Positions 37,712-46,423 of a DNA stretch of 64,000 nucleotides are shown here, piece after piece. The translations under genes and the position numbers were made by a program. The stretch is from the NCBI RefSeq assembly GCF_000384235.1, contig NZ_KB913033.1, positions 689,164 through 753,163 on the forward strand, in the 5' to 3' direction. Source of the DNA: Hydrogenovibrio halophilus DSM 15072. GTDB lineage: Bacteria > Pseudomonadota > Gammaproteobacteria > Thiomicrospirales > Thiomicrospiraceae. The notes under the pieces are model-generated. The model had not been told where the DNA came from, searched no databases, and worked only from the letters and a program-made list of their open reading frames with translations. The number at the start of each line of letters is the position of its first letter. Positions within the stretch are counted from its first letter, which is position 1.

Positions 37712-38818
37712 TCATAAATTACGGGCACGCATATAGGCATATTCAGACACATTGGTCCAGCGGGTGACCTGCTGGGTAAAGGCTTTCTGTGACGCCCAGA
37801 CCCGGCCCGCCAACTCGTTGCTGGCCGCCAGTTCTTCGACCACTTCGGCCGAAAGGACTTTGAGCTCCTTCAGGACCGAATCGGGGAAATGGCGCAGTTC
37901 AACACCGTGTTCGTCCACCAATGTCTGTAGAGCGCGCTGGTTTTGCGCGGTGTATTCGCTCATCATCTCCAAAGTCACCACTTTCATCGCATTGCGTACA
38001 ATGCTCTGCAAGTCTTCGGGCAAGGCGTAAAACGCCTCGGCATTGATCATGCATTCCATGGAAGTGCCGGGTTCGTGCCAGCCGGGGGTGTAGTAGTATT
38101 TGGCGGCTTTGTAAATGCCAAACGCCAGATCGTTGTAGGGACCCACCCATTCGGTCGCATCCAGCGCGCCCGATTGCATCGACGGGAAAATTTCGCCGCC
38201 GGGCAAGGACACCGGAAGGCCACCCGCGCGTTCAAACACTTCGCCGCCCAATCCCGGAATCCGCATTTTCAGCCCTTTCAAATCCGCCAGCGACTCAATC
38301 TCTTTATTAAACCAGCCGCCCATCTGAGTACCGGCATTGCCCGCCGGATTCGGAATCAGATTAAACGGGGCATAGGCTTCTTCCCACAGCTCCAGGCCAC
38401 CGCCGTGGTACAACCAGCTGTTCATCTCCGAGGCCGTCAGGCCGAAGGGCACCGAGGAAAAAAACGGGGCCGCCGGTATTTTGCCTTTCCAGTAATAGGC
38501 CCCGGCATGACCCAGCTGGGCATTGCCGCGTGAAACCGCGTCGAACACCTCAAACGCACTGACCATTTCCCCCGCGCCATACACTTTCACATTCATGCGC
38601 CCGCCACTCATGGTATTGATCAGCTCGGCCACGCGATTGGCACCCGTGCCCAGCCCCGGAAAATTTTTGGGCCAGGTGGTCACCATTTTCCATTCCACGG
38701 TTTCCATCGGTGCCAGGGTTTGAGGGGAAGCGGATTCCTTGTCACCGCAAGCGGTCAGGGACGTCACCGCTGTGGCGCCGGCCAGGGCACCGATAAAATC
38801 ACGTCGGTTCAAACTCAT
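37712..38818 (-). CDS. TRAP transporter substrate-binding protein (TakP-like DctP)
   Basis: A periplasmic binding protein of about 368 aa in the TakP/FcbT1 subgroup, members of which bind 2-oxo acids, lactate or similar carboxylates. A Tat motif NRRDFIG and a lipobox-like LTAC are in the leader; MRIPGLGGEVFERAGG and GALDATEWVGPYND are typical family stretches. ATG 38818 was chosen because GAGG lies 7 nt upstream; the in-frame ATG at 38824 sits on top of it. It has no adjacent permease; the dctQM pair at 15362-17356 belongs to the matching subgroup. Confidence 0.9.
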   Translation of the reverse strand: MSLNRRDFIGALAGATAVTSLTACGDKESASPQTLAPMETVEWKMVTTWPKNFPGLGTGANRVAELINTMSGGRMNVKVYGAGEMVSAFEVFDAVSRGNAQLGHAGAYYWKGKIPAAPFFSSVPFGLTASEMNSWLYHGGGLELWEEAYAPFNLIPNPAGNAGTQMGGWFNKEIESLADLKGLKMRIPGLGGEVFERAGGLPVSLPGGEIFPSMQSGALDATEWVGPYNDLAFGIYKAAKYYYTPGWHEPGTSMECMINAEAFYALPEDLQSIVRNAMKVVTLEMMSEYTAQNQRALQTLVDEHGVELRHFPDSVLKELKVLSAEVVEELAASNELAGRVWASQKAFTQQVTRWTNVSEYAYMRARNL

Positions 38819-38956
38819 ACTCATACCTCATTTATTCGGATCACAATGATGAAAATCAATGCGTGTATTTTGCCATGAAGTGAGGCATTTGTCCGAAGGA
38901 GTCTCAATCCGAATGTTTGAGGACAGATTTTCAGGGAAGGATTTTAACGGTGGGGT

Positions 38957-39325
38957 TCAGCGACGTGCCTCAACCTGCTGCTCACGGCTCAACTGATCAT
39001 ACACCTCATTCAGAGTCTTCTGTTCTTGAGGCAGAATGCTTTCAATCCGAAAGCAGTATAAAAACGCGTCGGACTTTGCATGGCGGCTGTGCACCACCAT
39101 TTTCGGCATGTAAACGGTTCGCCCCTCCACCTGAATAAAGCAGTCGCGCACTTTCTGATGACGTTGGAATTCGAATTCGCCGGGTCGGCCGGGCGGGCAC
39201 AAAACGCCCACGCCCTCCCGGCACAGCAACACCCCTTTCCACACCCGATCCCGGTAATGGAAACTGAACGGATGGGGAATCGGCGTGGAACGAAAAGCTT
39301 CGGCCCAATCAGGTTTGTAATACAT
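38957..39325 (-). CDS. conserved-looking hypothetical protein
   Basis: A 122-aa soluble protein with no signal peptide. The pattern of short beta-strands followed by a C-terminal helix vaguely recalls PilZ domains but lacks their RxxxR motif, so I do not assign it. It is divergent from the photolyase gene and shares the 137-bp control region with it. No ribosome site is obvious. Confidence 0.55.
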   Translation of the reverse strand: MYYKPDWAEAFRSTPIPHPFSFHYRDRVWKGVLLCREGVGVLCPPGRPGEFEFQRHQKVRDCFIQVEGRTVYMPKMVVHSRHAKSDAFLYCFRIESILPQEQKTLNEVYDQLSREQQVEARR

Positions 39326-39350
39326 AAAAACAAAGACAACCGGCTAAGAA

Positions 39351-39378
39351 TGTATAATTATTGTACAATCAATAAATA
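39351..39378 (+). promoter_or_regulatory. photolyase promoter with CarH/LitR-like 11-bp repeats
   Basis: TGTATA (39351), TGTACA (39362) and TAAATA (39373) follow each other at exactly 11 bp, close to the TnnACA direct repeats bound by the B12-dependent light repressor CarH. The array overlaps a perfect TATAAT -10 (39353-39358). ATTGTACAAT (39360-39369) is also a palindrome. No MerR/LitR gene is present in the window, so this remains a pattern match. Confidence 0.45.
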
Positions 39379-39462
39379 ACTTTTCTTCAACTGAAAAACC
39401 ATTATTAGCATTTGATTGTACGGAGCCAACTGCGGCAATCAAGTGAAACTTTGGAAAGAGCG

Positions 39463-41052
39463 ATGCAACATCCACATTCTGTGCCCATTCACCTTGTCTG
39501 GTTCAAGCGGGATTTACGGACATGCGATCACGCGGCATTGCACCAGGCCTGGTATCGGGCAAAAACGCTGTCACAACCGCTGCTGCCGTTGTGTCTTTTC
39601 GAATTCCGCCTGTGGACGCAGCCCGACACATCGGGTCGCCACAGTTGGTTCTGGGCCGACTCTGTACAGACGCTTTCACAGAGATTGCAGACCCTGGGTT
39701 CTCGGCTGGTTGTTTCCACCGCCTCTGTCACAGACGTTTTGGCACACTTGCTGGCTCAGGGTTATGCCCCCACACTGTACAGCCACCAGGAAACGGGCAA
39801 CGACGAAAGCCATGCGCGTGATCGCACAGTTGAGCGCTTTTGCCGCGCTCATCGTATTGAGTGGCATCAACCCAGGCAGCTCCCGATTCAGCGCGGACGC
39901 CACACCCGGCGTGACCGTTGGGCCTCTGAAGCGCGACACTTTTTTGACCAGGCCTGCCTGCCCGAGCCTGACCGGCTTCCAGCCTGGCCGGATTCATTGA
40001 CTGTGCCCGGGCGTATTGCTCTGCACCGACTGACCCACTACCTGCCACCGGACCCTTTGGCGAAACGGCAAGACATTCAAGCCGGCGGGCGGGACAATGG
40101 CCTGGCATTATTGAACACGTTTTTGCATCACCGCCATCACCGTTATTTGCGCACCCTGTCCAAACCGAGTTATCACGGTCAGTTCAGTTCACGCCTGAGT
40201 GCGCATCTGGCGTTTGGCACCCTGTCGATGCGCGAAGTGATTCGGGCGGCCAGACAGGCATTGGCCGATTCTCCCGCGCGGCGGGATCTGAAAGCCTTCA
40301 TACAGCGACTGCACTGGCAAAGTCATTTTATGCAGAAGCTGGAGACCGAACCCGATTTGACGCACCGGGCCCTGCACCCGGTCATGCGCGCATTGGAACA
40401 ACCCTTTAACGACACTTTTTACCAGGCCTGGTTATCCGGGCGCACCGGTTACCCGCTGGTGGATGCCTGCATGCGCTGTGTGGCGACAACCGGCTGGCTG
40501 CCGTTTCGGATGCGGGCACTGGTCATGAGCTTCGCCAGTTATCAGCTGAACCTGCCCTGGCAAACCACGTCCAAACACCTGGCCCGCTGTTTCACCGATT
40601 ACGAACCCGGCATTCATTACCCGCAGGTTCAGATGCAATCGGGCATGACCGGCATCAATGCGATGCGCGTTTACAACCCGGTCAAACAATCGATTGATCA
40701 GGATGCAGACGGTCGATTCATTGCACATTGGTTACCGGAGCTGGCCCATTTGCCCACTCACTGGCGTCATACGCCCTGGGAACTGGCCACACATCAGCGC
40801 GAAGCCCTGACATTGGCATCGCATTACCCGACCGAACCCATTGTCTGGCATCCGCCAGCTGCCCGGGCGGCCAAACAATTACGTTCGCAATGGCTGAAAA
40901 CCGATCAGGCCAAAGCCGAATCCAGAAAAGTGTACCAAACGCATGGCAGCCGTCGCCGTGCCAATGCGCGTCGCAAAAACACAACGCTTCAAAGCTCGGA
41001 CCAAAGCAATGAAAAACCCCAGGGCGATTCAGCGCAATTGCCCTTGTTTTAA
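39463..41052 (+). CDS. deoxyribodipyrimidine photolyase / cryptochrome family
   Basis: Uses blue light and FAD to split UV-induced pyrimidine dimers. The 529-aa protein begins with the antenna-domain motif LVWFKRDLR (about 12-20) and has the FAD-binding domain (about 215-470) with [18 protein letters not shown] and the Trp-rich electron path. It ends exactly in QLPLF, matching the sliding-clamp-binding pentapeptide QL[SD]LF. ATG 39463 follows GGAAAGAG; an upstream TTG at 39412 is unlikely. Two palindrome copies are inside. It is the first gene of a five-gene repair operon. Confidence 0.92.
   Translation: MQHPHSVPIHLVWFKRDLRTCDHAALHQAWYRAKTLSQPLLPLCLFEFRLWTQPDTSGRHSWFWADSVQTLSQRLQTLGSRLVVSTASVTDVLAHLLAQGYAPTLYSHQETGNDESHARDRTVERFCRAHRIEWHQPRQLPIQRGRHTRRDRWASEARHFFDQACLPEPDRLPAWPDSLTVPGRIALHRLTHYLPPDPLAKRQDIQAGGRDNGLALLNTFLHHRHHRYLRTLSKPSYHGQFSSRLSAHLAFGTLSMREVIRAARQALADSPARRDLKAFIQRLHWQSHFMQKLETEPDLTHRALHPVMRALEQPFNDTFYQAWLSGRTGYPLVDACMRCVATTGWLPFRMRALVMSFASYQLNLPWQTTSKHLARCFTDYEPGIHYPQVQMQSGMTGINAMRVYNPVKQSIDQDADGRFIAHWLPELAHLPTHWRHTPWELATHQREALTLASHYPTEPIVWHPPAARAAKQLRSQWLKTDQAKAESRKVYQTHGSRRRANARRKNTTLQSSDQSNEKPQGDSAQLPLF
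39542..39553. repeat. palindrome inside the photolyase gene, copy 1
   Basis: An exact ACCAGGCCTGGT in the QAW frame (HQAWYR). Confidence 0.85.
40421..40432. repeat. palindrome inside the photolyase gene, copy 2
   Basis: An exact copy in the QAW frame (YQAWLS), with T5 on the left. A shorter variant, ACCAGGCCTGCC, lies at 39947-39958 in the same gene. Confidence 0.85.
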
Positions 41053-41065
41053 TGGAAGGTGTCAG

Positions 41066-41236
41066 ATGACAAAAACGCCGCACAAACAGGGTCGGCCGAG
41101 TAAAATCTGCCCCGTCTGCGAACGCGCCTTTCAGTGGCGCAAAAAATGGGCGCGGGACTGGTCGCAAGTGCGCTACTGCTCCCACCGCTGTCGCGCTCTG
41201 GCCAAGGCCGCAAACCGTCAGGACAGCCACGTATGA
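41066..41236 (+). CDS. DUF2256 zinc-finger-like protein
   Basis: A 56-aa basic protein with CPVCERAF (Cys pair) and YCSHRC (second pair), the four-cysteine layout of DUF2256. Members are often encoded beside photolyases; their role is unknown. GGAAGG lies 7 nt before the ATG. Its stop overlaps the next start by 4 bp (ATGA), so translation is coupled. Confidence 0.85.
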   Translation: MTKTPHKQGRPSKICPVCERAFQWRKKWARDWSQVRYCSHRCRALAKAANRQDSHV

Positions 41237-42156
41237 GCGACCAAATGTTTTCGGCGCAGACATCCGGGCGTGTCTGGCCGCCTCACCTGCCACGAAATGC
41301 TCTGGACGATCTGCCACGGACACCCGGCGTGTATTGTTTTTACAGCCCCACCGATCAGTTGCTGTATGTGGGCAAATCGGTGGACATCCGAACCCGGGTC
41401 CTGAGTCATCTGTCGGCTCATTCTGATCAGGCGGTCGACCGGAAACTGCAACAGACTCTGGCGCGGATTGACTTTACAGTCACCCCCGGCGATTTCAGCG
41501 CCCAATTGCTTGAAAGCCGCCTGATCAAACAGCGTTTCCCACTCTACAACCGCCGTCTGAAAAAAACTCAAACTCTGTTTCAATGGCAATGGAGCAACAA
41601 CGCAGAAGGTTATGCGACTCTGGCCTGCACGCCGGTCCATTGCGAACGCCCGGACTGGCACGCTTTCGGTCTGTTTCGCGGCAAGCGTGCGGCCCAATCG
41701 GCGCTGGAAACACTGGTGAGTGATCATGCACTGTGCCAGCGTCTGTGTGGCTTGGATAAAGCCCGCCGTGGTGCCTGCTTTGCCCATCAGTTGAAAAAAT
41801 GCCTCGGTGCCTGCTGTGGCAAAGAAGCACCGGAAACGTACAATGACCGACTGATGAATGCCCTGCAGAGTTATCGGCATCAGGTGTGGCCCTGGGAAGG
41901 CCCGATTCTGATCAGAGAAGTCAGCGACCACCATGACAGCCTAAGCGAACCGCCGCACCTGGTTGACCAATGGATCTATTACGGTCAGGTCAAAGACCCC
42001 AATCGTCTTTCCTGCCTCAAAAGGCCACCTTTTGATTTGGACACTTACAAAATATTACTGCGTTTCCTACTCACCGAAACACGTCAACAAAGCGCTGGTT
42101 TACGCATCAGCCCTTTGTCCGAAAACATGATGACAATCTCTGGAGGTTCACAATGA
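41233..42156 (+). CDS. Cho/UvrC-like GIY-YIG excision nuclease
   Basis: A 307-aa homologue of the UvrC N-terminal half and Cho, which makes the 3' incision in nucleotide excision repair. The GIY-YIG domain (about 30-110) has PGVYCFY, LLYVGKS, catalytic Arg in DIRTRV and Glu in LLESRLIKQ. Further on, [14 protein letters not shown] with an upstream LCG resembles the cysteine cluster that binds Fe-S in UvrC. It is fused by 4-bp overlaps to both neighbours in the photorepair operon. Confidence 0.85.
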   Translation: MSDQMFSAQTSGRVWPPHLPRNALDDLPRTPGVYCFYSPTDQLLYVGKSVDIRTRVLSHLSAHSDQAVDRKLQQTLARIDFTVTPGDFSAQLLESRLIKQRFPLYNRRLKKTQTLFQWQWSNNAEGYATLACTPVHCERPDWHAFGLFRGKRAAQSALETLVSDHALCQRLCGLDKARRGACFAHQLKKCLGACCGKEAPETYNDRLMNALQSYRHQVWPWEGPILIREVSDHHDSLSEPPHLVDQWIYYGQVKDPNRLSCLKRPPFDLDTYKILLRFLLTETRQQSAGLRISPLSENMMTISGGSQ

Positions 42157-42635
42157 GCGCACCCATGACACTGGCCCACAATCGCTGGCTCAAACCCCTT
42201 GGCTACGCCGGGCTGACCCCGTTTATCGGTTTAAGCCTGATGTTATGGCTGCAACCGGCGTTTTTGAATACCACCCTTCTGGCGCAGGCACTGCTCAGTT
42301 ACAGCGCCCTGATTTTCAGTTTTTTAAGCGGACTGCTCTGGTTCGGCAGCTTAGTGATCGGCCTGCATGATCAGCGCCAGGCCTCACAAACCCTGTGGAT
42401 CAGCGTTGTGGCCATGCTTTGGAGTTGGAGCTGGTTCTGGTGGGCCATGCTGGCACCAGGCCTGGTATTTCTGGCCGCTGGATTGTCGTACCTTCTGCTC
42501 TGGGTGTACGAACGTGAAATCCTGGCGCACTGGTATCCACAAGGGTTTTTTGCCCTGCGCAGCCGTTTGAGTCTGGTCGCGGCCTTCAGCCTGTGGCTGG
42601 CCGCAATGGCGGTGCATTTTGGTGGTGCCCTGTGA
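42153..42635 (+). CDS. DUF3429 membrane protein
   Basis: A 160-aa inner-membrane protein with about five helices and the start pattern LGYAGLTPFI typical of DUF3429. Its function is not known. It overlaps both neighbours by 4 bp inside the photorepair operon. A palindrome copy (42455-42466) encodes PGLV. Confidence 0.85.
   Translation: MSAPMTLAHNRWLKPLGYAGLTPFIGLSLMLWLQPAFLNTTLLAQALLSYSALIFSFLSGLLWFGSLVIGLHDQRQASQTLWISVVAMLWSWSWFWWAMLAPGLVFLAAGLSYLLLWVYEREILAHWYPQGFFALRSRLSLVAAFSLWLAAMAVHFGGAL
42455..42466. repeat. palindrome inside the DUF3429 gene
   Basis: An exact copy in the PGLV frame (APGLVFL). Confidence 0.85.
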
Positions 42636-44218
42636 GTCAGATTGAAACATCGGTCAACAACCTGGGCCTGATTTTCGGCGACCAGCTCAATGCAGACAGT
42701 GCACTGCTGCAACGGCTCCACCCGAAAAAAGACACGTTATGGATGGCCGAAGTCATGGCCGCGCAAACCCACTCTTCCAAAGCACGCAGTGGGGTATGTC
42801 TGAGCGCGATGCGCCATTTCCGCGACACCTTGAAGTCGAACTGGTCGCTGGATTACACCGAATTGACGGAAGGCGTGACCACCTTTACCCAAGCCCTGTC
42901 AAAAGCGATTGAACGCCATCGCCCCAACCGACTTTGCGCGGTACTGCCGGGCGATCAGTCCGTCCGTAACGAAATCCAGCAACTGGCAGACAACTATGGC
43001 CTGCCGATCGAATGGCTGGGCGACTCTCACTTTATTAGCCGTCCGGGGGAATTTCGTCAATGGCTCAAAGGCCGAAAAATGCCGCGCATGGAGCATTGGT
43101 ATCGCTATCTGCGCAAAGATAGGGGCATACTGATGCAGACCAACGGTCAACCGGAAGGCGATCAGTGGAACTTTGACAAAGCCAACCGCAAAGCCTTTGG
43201 CAAAAACGGCCCCGGCCAAATGCCGCCCCCGCTGTCCTTCCCCCCGGACGCGATCACAAAAAACGTGATCGCCGACTTAAAACACGCCTGTCCGACACTG
43301 CCCGGACACGAACCACAAGCCGAATCCTTGCCTTGGCCCGTCACCCCGGAGCAGGCGCAAGCTACTCTGGATGATTTCATCACGCACCGCCTGCCTTGGT
43401 TTGGCGACTATCAGGACGCGATCTGGCTGGGCGAACCCTGGCTCTATCACGCCCGCTTGTCGAGTGCCCTCAACCTGAAATTGCTCTCACCCATGCAGGC
43501 GATCAAAGCCGCTGAAAACGCCTACCACACTGGCAAAGCCCCTTTGAATGCGGTCGAAGGCTTTGTCCGTCAGATTCTGGGTTGGCGCGAATACGTGCGT
43601 GGACTCTACTGGTCGCATCGCGATCTCTGGCAAGCGCTCACGCAAACCGACGATCCGGGTGCGCTCAATGCCACCGCCGACCTGCCTGATTTTTACTGGC
43701 ATGGCCGCACCCATATGACCTGTCTTCGGGATGCCTTGCAGCCGGTCCTCGCGCATGGCTATGGCCATCACATCCAGCGGCTGATGGTCACCGGCCTGTT
43801 TGCTCTGCTCTGGGGTGTGCGCCCGCGCCAGATACACCAATGGTATGGCGCGATGTATGTGGACGCGGTGGACTGGGTGGAAGTGCCCAACACGCTGGGC
43901 ATGAGCCAATACGCCGATGGCGGCATCGTCGGCTCCAAGCCCTATATCGCCAGCGGTGCCTATATTGACCGCATGAGCAATGCCTGCCAACACTGTCGTT
44001 ATCGCCCCAAACTCGCGGTCGACAATCCGGCCAAAAATCACCAGGCCTGCCCTTTCACCACGCTCTACTGGGACTTTGTCGCCCGTCATGAACCGCTTTT
44101 GGCACAAAATCCGCGCCTGGGCATGCAAGTCAAAAACTGGCATCGCAAAACCGACACAGAAAAAACCGCCATCCGAAAGCAGGCCCGCTGGCTGCACGCT
44201 CACCCTGAACAGCTTTGA
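42632..44218 (+). CDS. iron-sulfur bacterial cryptochrome/(6-4) photolyase (PhrB-like)
   Basis: A 528-aa member of the FeS-BCP family (COG3046), exemplified by Agrobacterium PhrB, which repairs (6-4) photoproducts. It opens with GLIFGDQLN, and the four probable cluster ligands are Cys in MTCLRDAL, both Cys in NACQHCRY, and Cys in QACPFTTLYWD. FAD-site motifs RQILGWREYVRGLYW and GGIVGSKPYIASG are present. The start is GTG 42632, overlapping the DUF3429 stop (GTGA). With the first photolyase, the operon covers both major UV lesion types. Confidence 0.92.
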   Translation: MSQIETSVNNLGLIFGDQLNADSALLQRLHPKKDTLWMAEVMAAQTHSSKARSGVCLSAMRHFRDTLKSNWSLDYTELTEGVTTFTQALSKAIERHRPNRLCAVLPGDQSVRNEIQQLADNYGLPIEWLGDSHFISRPGEFRQWLKGRKMPRMEHWYRYLRKDRGILMQTNGQPEGDQWNFDKANRKAFGKNGPGQMPPPLSFPPDAITKNVIADLKHACPTLPGHEPQAESLPWPVTPEQAQATLDDFITHRLPWFGDYQDAIWLGEPWLYHARLSSALNLKLLSPMQAIKAAENAYHTGKAPLNAVEGFVRQILGWREYVRGLYWSHRDLWQALTQTDDPGALNATADLPDFYWHGRTHMTCLRDALQPVLAHGYGHHIQRLMVTGLFALLWGVRPRQIHQWYGAMYVDAVDWVEVPNTLGMSQYADGGIVGSKPYIASGAYIDRMSNACQHCRYRPKLAVDNPAKNHQACPFTTLYWDFVARHEPLLAQNPRLGMQVKNWHRKTDTEKTAIRKQARWLHAHPEQL

Positions 44219-44231
44219 ATCTTGCGCCGTA

Positions 44232-44256
44232 TATCTAAAAGCTATACAATTAGATA
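44232..44256 (+). promoter_or_regulatory. toxin-antitoxin operator
   Basis: The inverted repeat TATCTAA-N11-TTAGATA (44232-44238, 44250-44256) lies 18 bp before the antitoxin ATG and probably covers the promoter. It is expected to bind the ribbon-helix-helix antitoxin, as in other TacAT-like loci. Confidence 0.6.
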
Positions 44257-44273
44257 AAAAGAGAGGACATGTA

Positions 44274-44594
44274 ATGATTGAAGCAACCCAGTCAAAAAAA
44301 GCGCCGATCAATATGCGCGTGTTACCCGAACAAAAAGCCCTGATCTCAAAGGCCGCCGATTTGCTCAACATGGATCGTACCACCTTTATTTTGAATGTGG
44401 TCTGTCGCGAAGCCGAAGAGGTCTTATTGAACCAGCGCTTTTTTCATTTGAATGACACGGATTTTCAAGCCTTTGAACAGGCATTGACTGCGCCGATCCC
44501 CTCGCCCGAAAAGCTGCAGCAATTATTGTCTGAGCGGCCTGTCTGGCAGGCAGACATTGATGCTGAAAACGGCCAAACTCAGCAGACGGTCTGA
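44274..44594 (+). CDS. DUF1778 antitoxin, TacA-like
   Basis: A 106-aa protein with an N-terminal ribbon-helix-helix region (NMRVLPEQKALISKAADLLN) followed by a helix MDRTTFILNVV, the DUF1778 signature. It should neutralise the acetyltransferase encoded next and bind the operator upstream. GAGAGG precedes the ATG. The stop overlaps the toxin start by 1 bp (TGATG). Confidence 0.92.
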   Translation: MIEATQSKKAPINMRVLPEQKALISKAADLLNMDRTTFILNVVCREAEEVLLNQRFFHLNDTDFQAFEQALTAPIPSPEKLQQLLSERPVWQADIDAENGQTQQTV

Positions 44595-45100
44595 TGCTTC
44601 CCCCTCACCCGCTCACGCGTTCACACGCCGTCGAATCCTTTGATTGCGGTCAACCCATACTGGATCACTGGTTGAAAAACCAGGCTTTGAAAAACCAGGG
44701 CAATCACGCCAGCCAGACCTTCGTCGTCACCAACGAAATCGGCCAAGTGATCGGTTATTATGCCTTGGCCGCCGGCAGCGTAGAAAGACAGGCAACAACC
44801 TCTAATCTGGCGCGCAATATGCCCGACCCCATCCCCGTCGTGATCCTTGGACGTCTGGCCGTTGACCAAAGCATGCAGGGCAAATCATTGGGCAAATCGT
44901 TACTGAGGGACGCCCTGCTCAGAACAGTGAACGTGGCCGAAAACATTGGCGTGAAAGCCCTGCTGGTGCATGCTTTGGATGACAAAGCTGCGCAATTTTA
45001 TCGCAGCTTTGGCTTTCAACCGATGCCCAATGCGGACCACACCCTCATGCTTTCGGTCAAACAGCTATTGCGCCAGCTTGGCACCCCCGACACCCAATAA
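44594..45100 (+). CDS. GNAT-family toxin, TacT-like
   Basis: A 168-aa acetyltransferase of the class that acetylates aminoacyl-tRNA and stops translation. Family features are FDCGQPILDHWLKNQA near the start, GYYALAAGSV, VVILGRLAVD, the acetyl-CoA loop QGKSLGKSLL, LVHALDDKAAQFY (with the catalytic-Tyr segment) and GFQPMP. The adjacent DUF1778 antitoxin makes a type II toxin-antitoxin assignment firm. The exact tRNA target cannot be read. Confidence 0.92.
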   Translation: MLPPHPLTRSHAVESFDCGQPILDHWLKNQALKNQGNHASQTFVVTNEIGQVIGYYALAAGSVERQATTSNLARNMPDPIPVVILGRLAVDQSMQGKSLGKSLLRDALLRTVNVAENIGVKALLVHALDDKAAQFYRSFGFQPMPNADHTLMLSVKQLLRQLGTPDTQ

Positions 45101-45130
45101 ACAAACCAAGAAACAGGAGAGACACGACTG

Positions 45131-45679
45131 ATGATGTTGCCATTATTCAATACAAGCAAGCACCTGTTACCAGGCCTGGTGATTTTGGCCTCGCTACTGC
45201 TCGGCGGCTGCACTCAGGTGCCCAAAGGGGTCACGCCGGTGACGAATTTTGAGCTGGAAAAGTACCTGGGAAAATGGCATGAGATTGTGCGTCTGGATCA
45301 CAGTTTTGAAGAAGACTTGATGCAGGTCACGGCCACCTATTCCCTGCGCGAAGACGGTGGCGTGCGGGTGCTGAACCGTGGTTGGAATACGGCGGAACAA
45401 AGCTGGGAGGAAGCCGAAGGCAAGGCCTATTTTGTGGAAACGCCCGACATCGGTCGCTTGAAGGTGGCGTTTTTTGGCCCCTTTTACGGTGGCTACAATA
45501 TTCACAAACTCAGCGCCGATTATGACATGGCGTTGATCATCGGTCCCTCCAAGGACTATGCCTGGATTCTGGCGCGAAGCCCGCATCCGCCCGCTGCCCA
45601 ATGCGAACGTTTTTTACAGGCGGCGGATCAACTGGGCATTGAACGCAGTGACTGGATCAAGGTCAATGCCTGCCGCTGA
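45131..45679 (+). CDS. blc: outer-membrane lipocalin (Blc-like)
   Basis: A 182-aa lipoprotein with lipobox LLGGC (Cys about 27) and the lipocalin motifs YLGKWHEIVRLDHSFE, YSLREDGGVRVLNRGW and YAWILARSPHPP. Lipocalins of this kind bind lysophospholipids or fatty acids under envelope stress. AGGAG lies upstream. A palindrome (45169-45180) encodes PGLV in the signal peptide. It converges on pdxH across a 9-bp-stem hairpin. Confidence 0.93.
   Translation: MMLPLFNTSKHLLPGLVILASLLLGGCTQVPKGVTPVTNFELEKYLGKWHEIVRLDHSFEEDLMQVTATYSLREDGGVRVLNRGWNTAEQSWEEAEGKAYFVETPDIGRLKVAFFGPFYGGYNIHKLSADYDMALIIGPSKDYAWILARSPHPPAAQCERFLQAADQLGIERSDWIKVNACR
45169..45180. repeat. palindrome inside the lipocalin gene
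   Basis: An exact copy encoding LPGLVIL within the signal peptide. Confidence 0.85.
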
Positions 45680-45692
45680 CACCGCTATGACA

Positions 45693-45716
45693 GCGTTCTG
45701 GCAACAGCCAGAACGC
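45693..45716. terminator. hairpin between convergent blc and pdxH
   Basis: A 9-bp perfect stem GCGTTCTGG/CCAGAACGC with a 6-nt loop but no T-run. It probably serves both converging genes. Confidence 0.5.
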
Positions 45717-45727
45717 GTCAGGGACGA

Positions 45728-46423
45728 TCAGGGAGCCAGCCGCTGTTTTAACCAAGCCTGGTCATTTTTGGGGTCGCGCCGGTATTCGATCCGGTCATGC
45801 AGGCGGTTGTCGCCGCCTTGCCAGAACTCCATCACCTCCGGGACCACCCGGTAGCCGCCCCAGAAATCGGGAAACGGGATTTTGCCACGTTTGAATTTGT
45901 CCTTGAGGCGCGCAAACTCGCTCAACAAAACCTCTTTGGATGAAATCACCTCGCTCTGCGCACTGACCCAGGCCCCGAGCTGACTGCCTTCCGGGCGCGA
46001 GGTGAAATAGGACATGGATTCTTTGGTGGGGATTTTTTCCGCGCGCCCCTGAATTTTGACCTGACGCTCCAACGGCAGCCAGTTGAAATGCAGCGCCACC
46101 TGATCGTTGCGGGCCATGTCTTTGGCTTTTTGGCTGCCGTAGTTGGTGAAAAACACAAAACCGTGATCAAACTTTTTCAGCAACACCGTGCGCGTGGTCG
46201 GCATCCCGGCTTCATTGACCGTGGCCAGCACCATCGCATTGGGTTCCAGCAGCTCGGCTTCCTGCGCCTGCGCAAACCAGGTTTCAAACTGCCGCATCGG
46301 GTCGACGTCGGTGTTGTCCTCGTCCAGCCCGCCTTGCAGATAACGCCGCCTCAGATGCCCCAAATCCTGACCCGTCGCGCATTCTGGATGGCTTTCTTGC
46401 CTCGGTTTTTCCTGCTCGCTCAT
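45728..46423 (-). CDS. pdxH: pyridoxamine 5'-phosphate oxidase
   Basis: Makes pyridoxal 5'-phosphate from PNP/PMP with FMN. The 231-aa protein has PNAMVLATV, RTVLLKKFDHGFVFFTNYGSQK and the C-terminal WGGYRVVPEVMEFWQGG plus RIEYRRD motifs. Near the C-terminus, DQAWLK is encoded by a one-mismatch palindrome (45751-45762). It directly follows the CPXCG-protein gene on the minus strand. Confidence 0.96.
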   Translation of the reverse strand: MSEQEKPRQESHPECATGQDLGHLRRRYLQGGLDEDNTDVDPMRQFETWFAQAQEAELLEPNAMVLATVNEAGMPTTRTVLLKKFDHGFVFFTNYGSQKAKDMARNDQVALHFNWLPLERQVKIQGRAEKIPTKESMSYFTSRPEGSQLGAWVSAQSEVISSKEVLLSEFARLKDKFKRGKIPFPDFWGGYRVVPEVMEFWQGGDNRLHDRIEYRRDPKNDQAWLKQRLAP

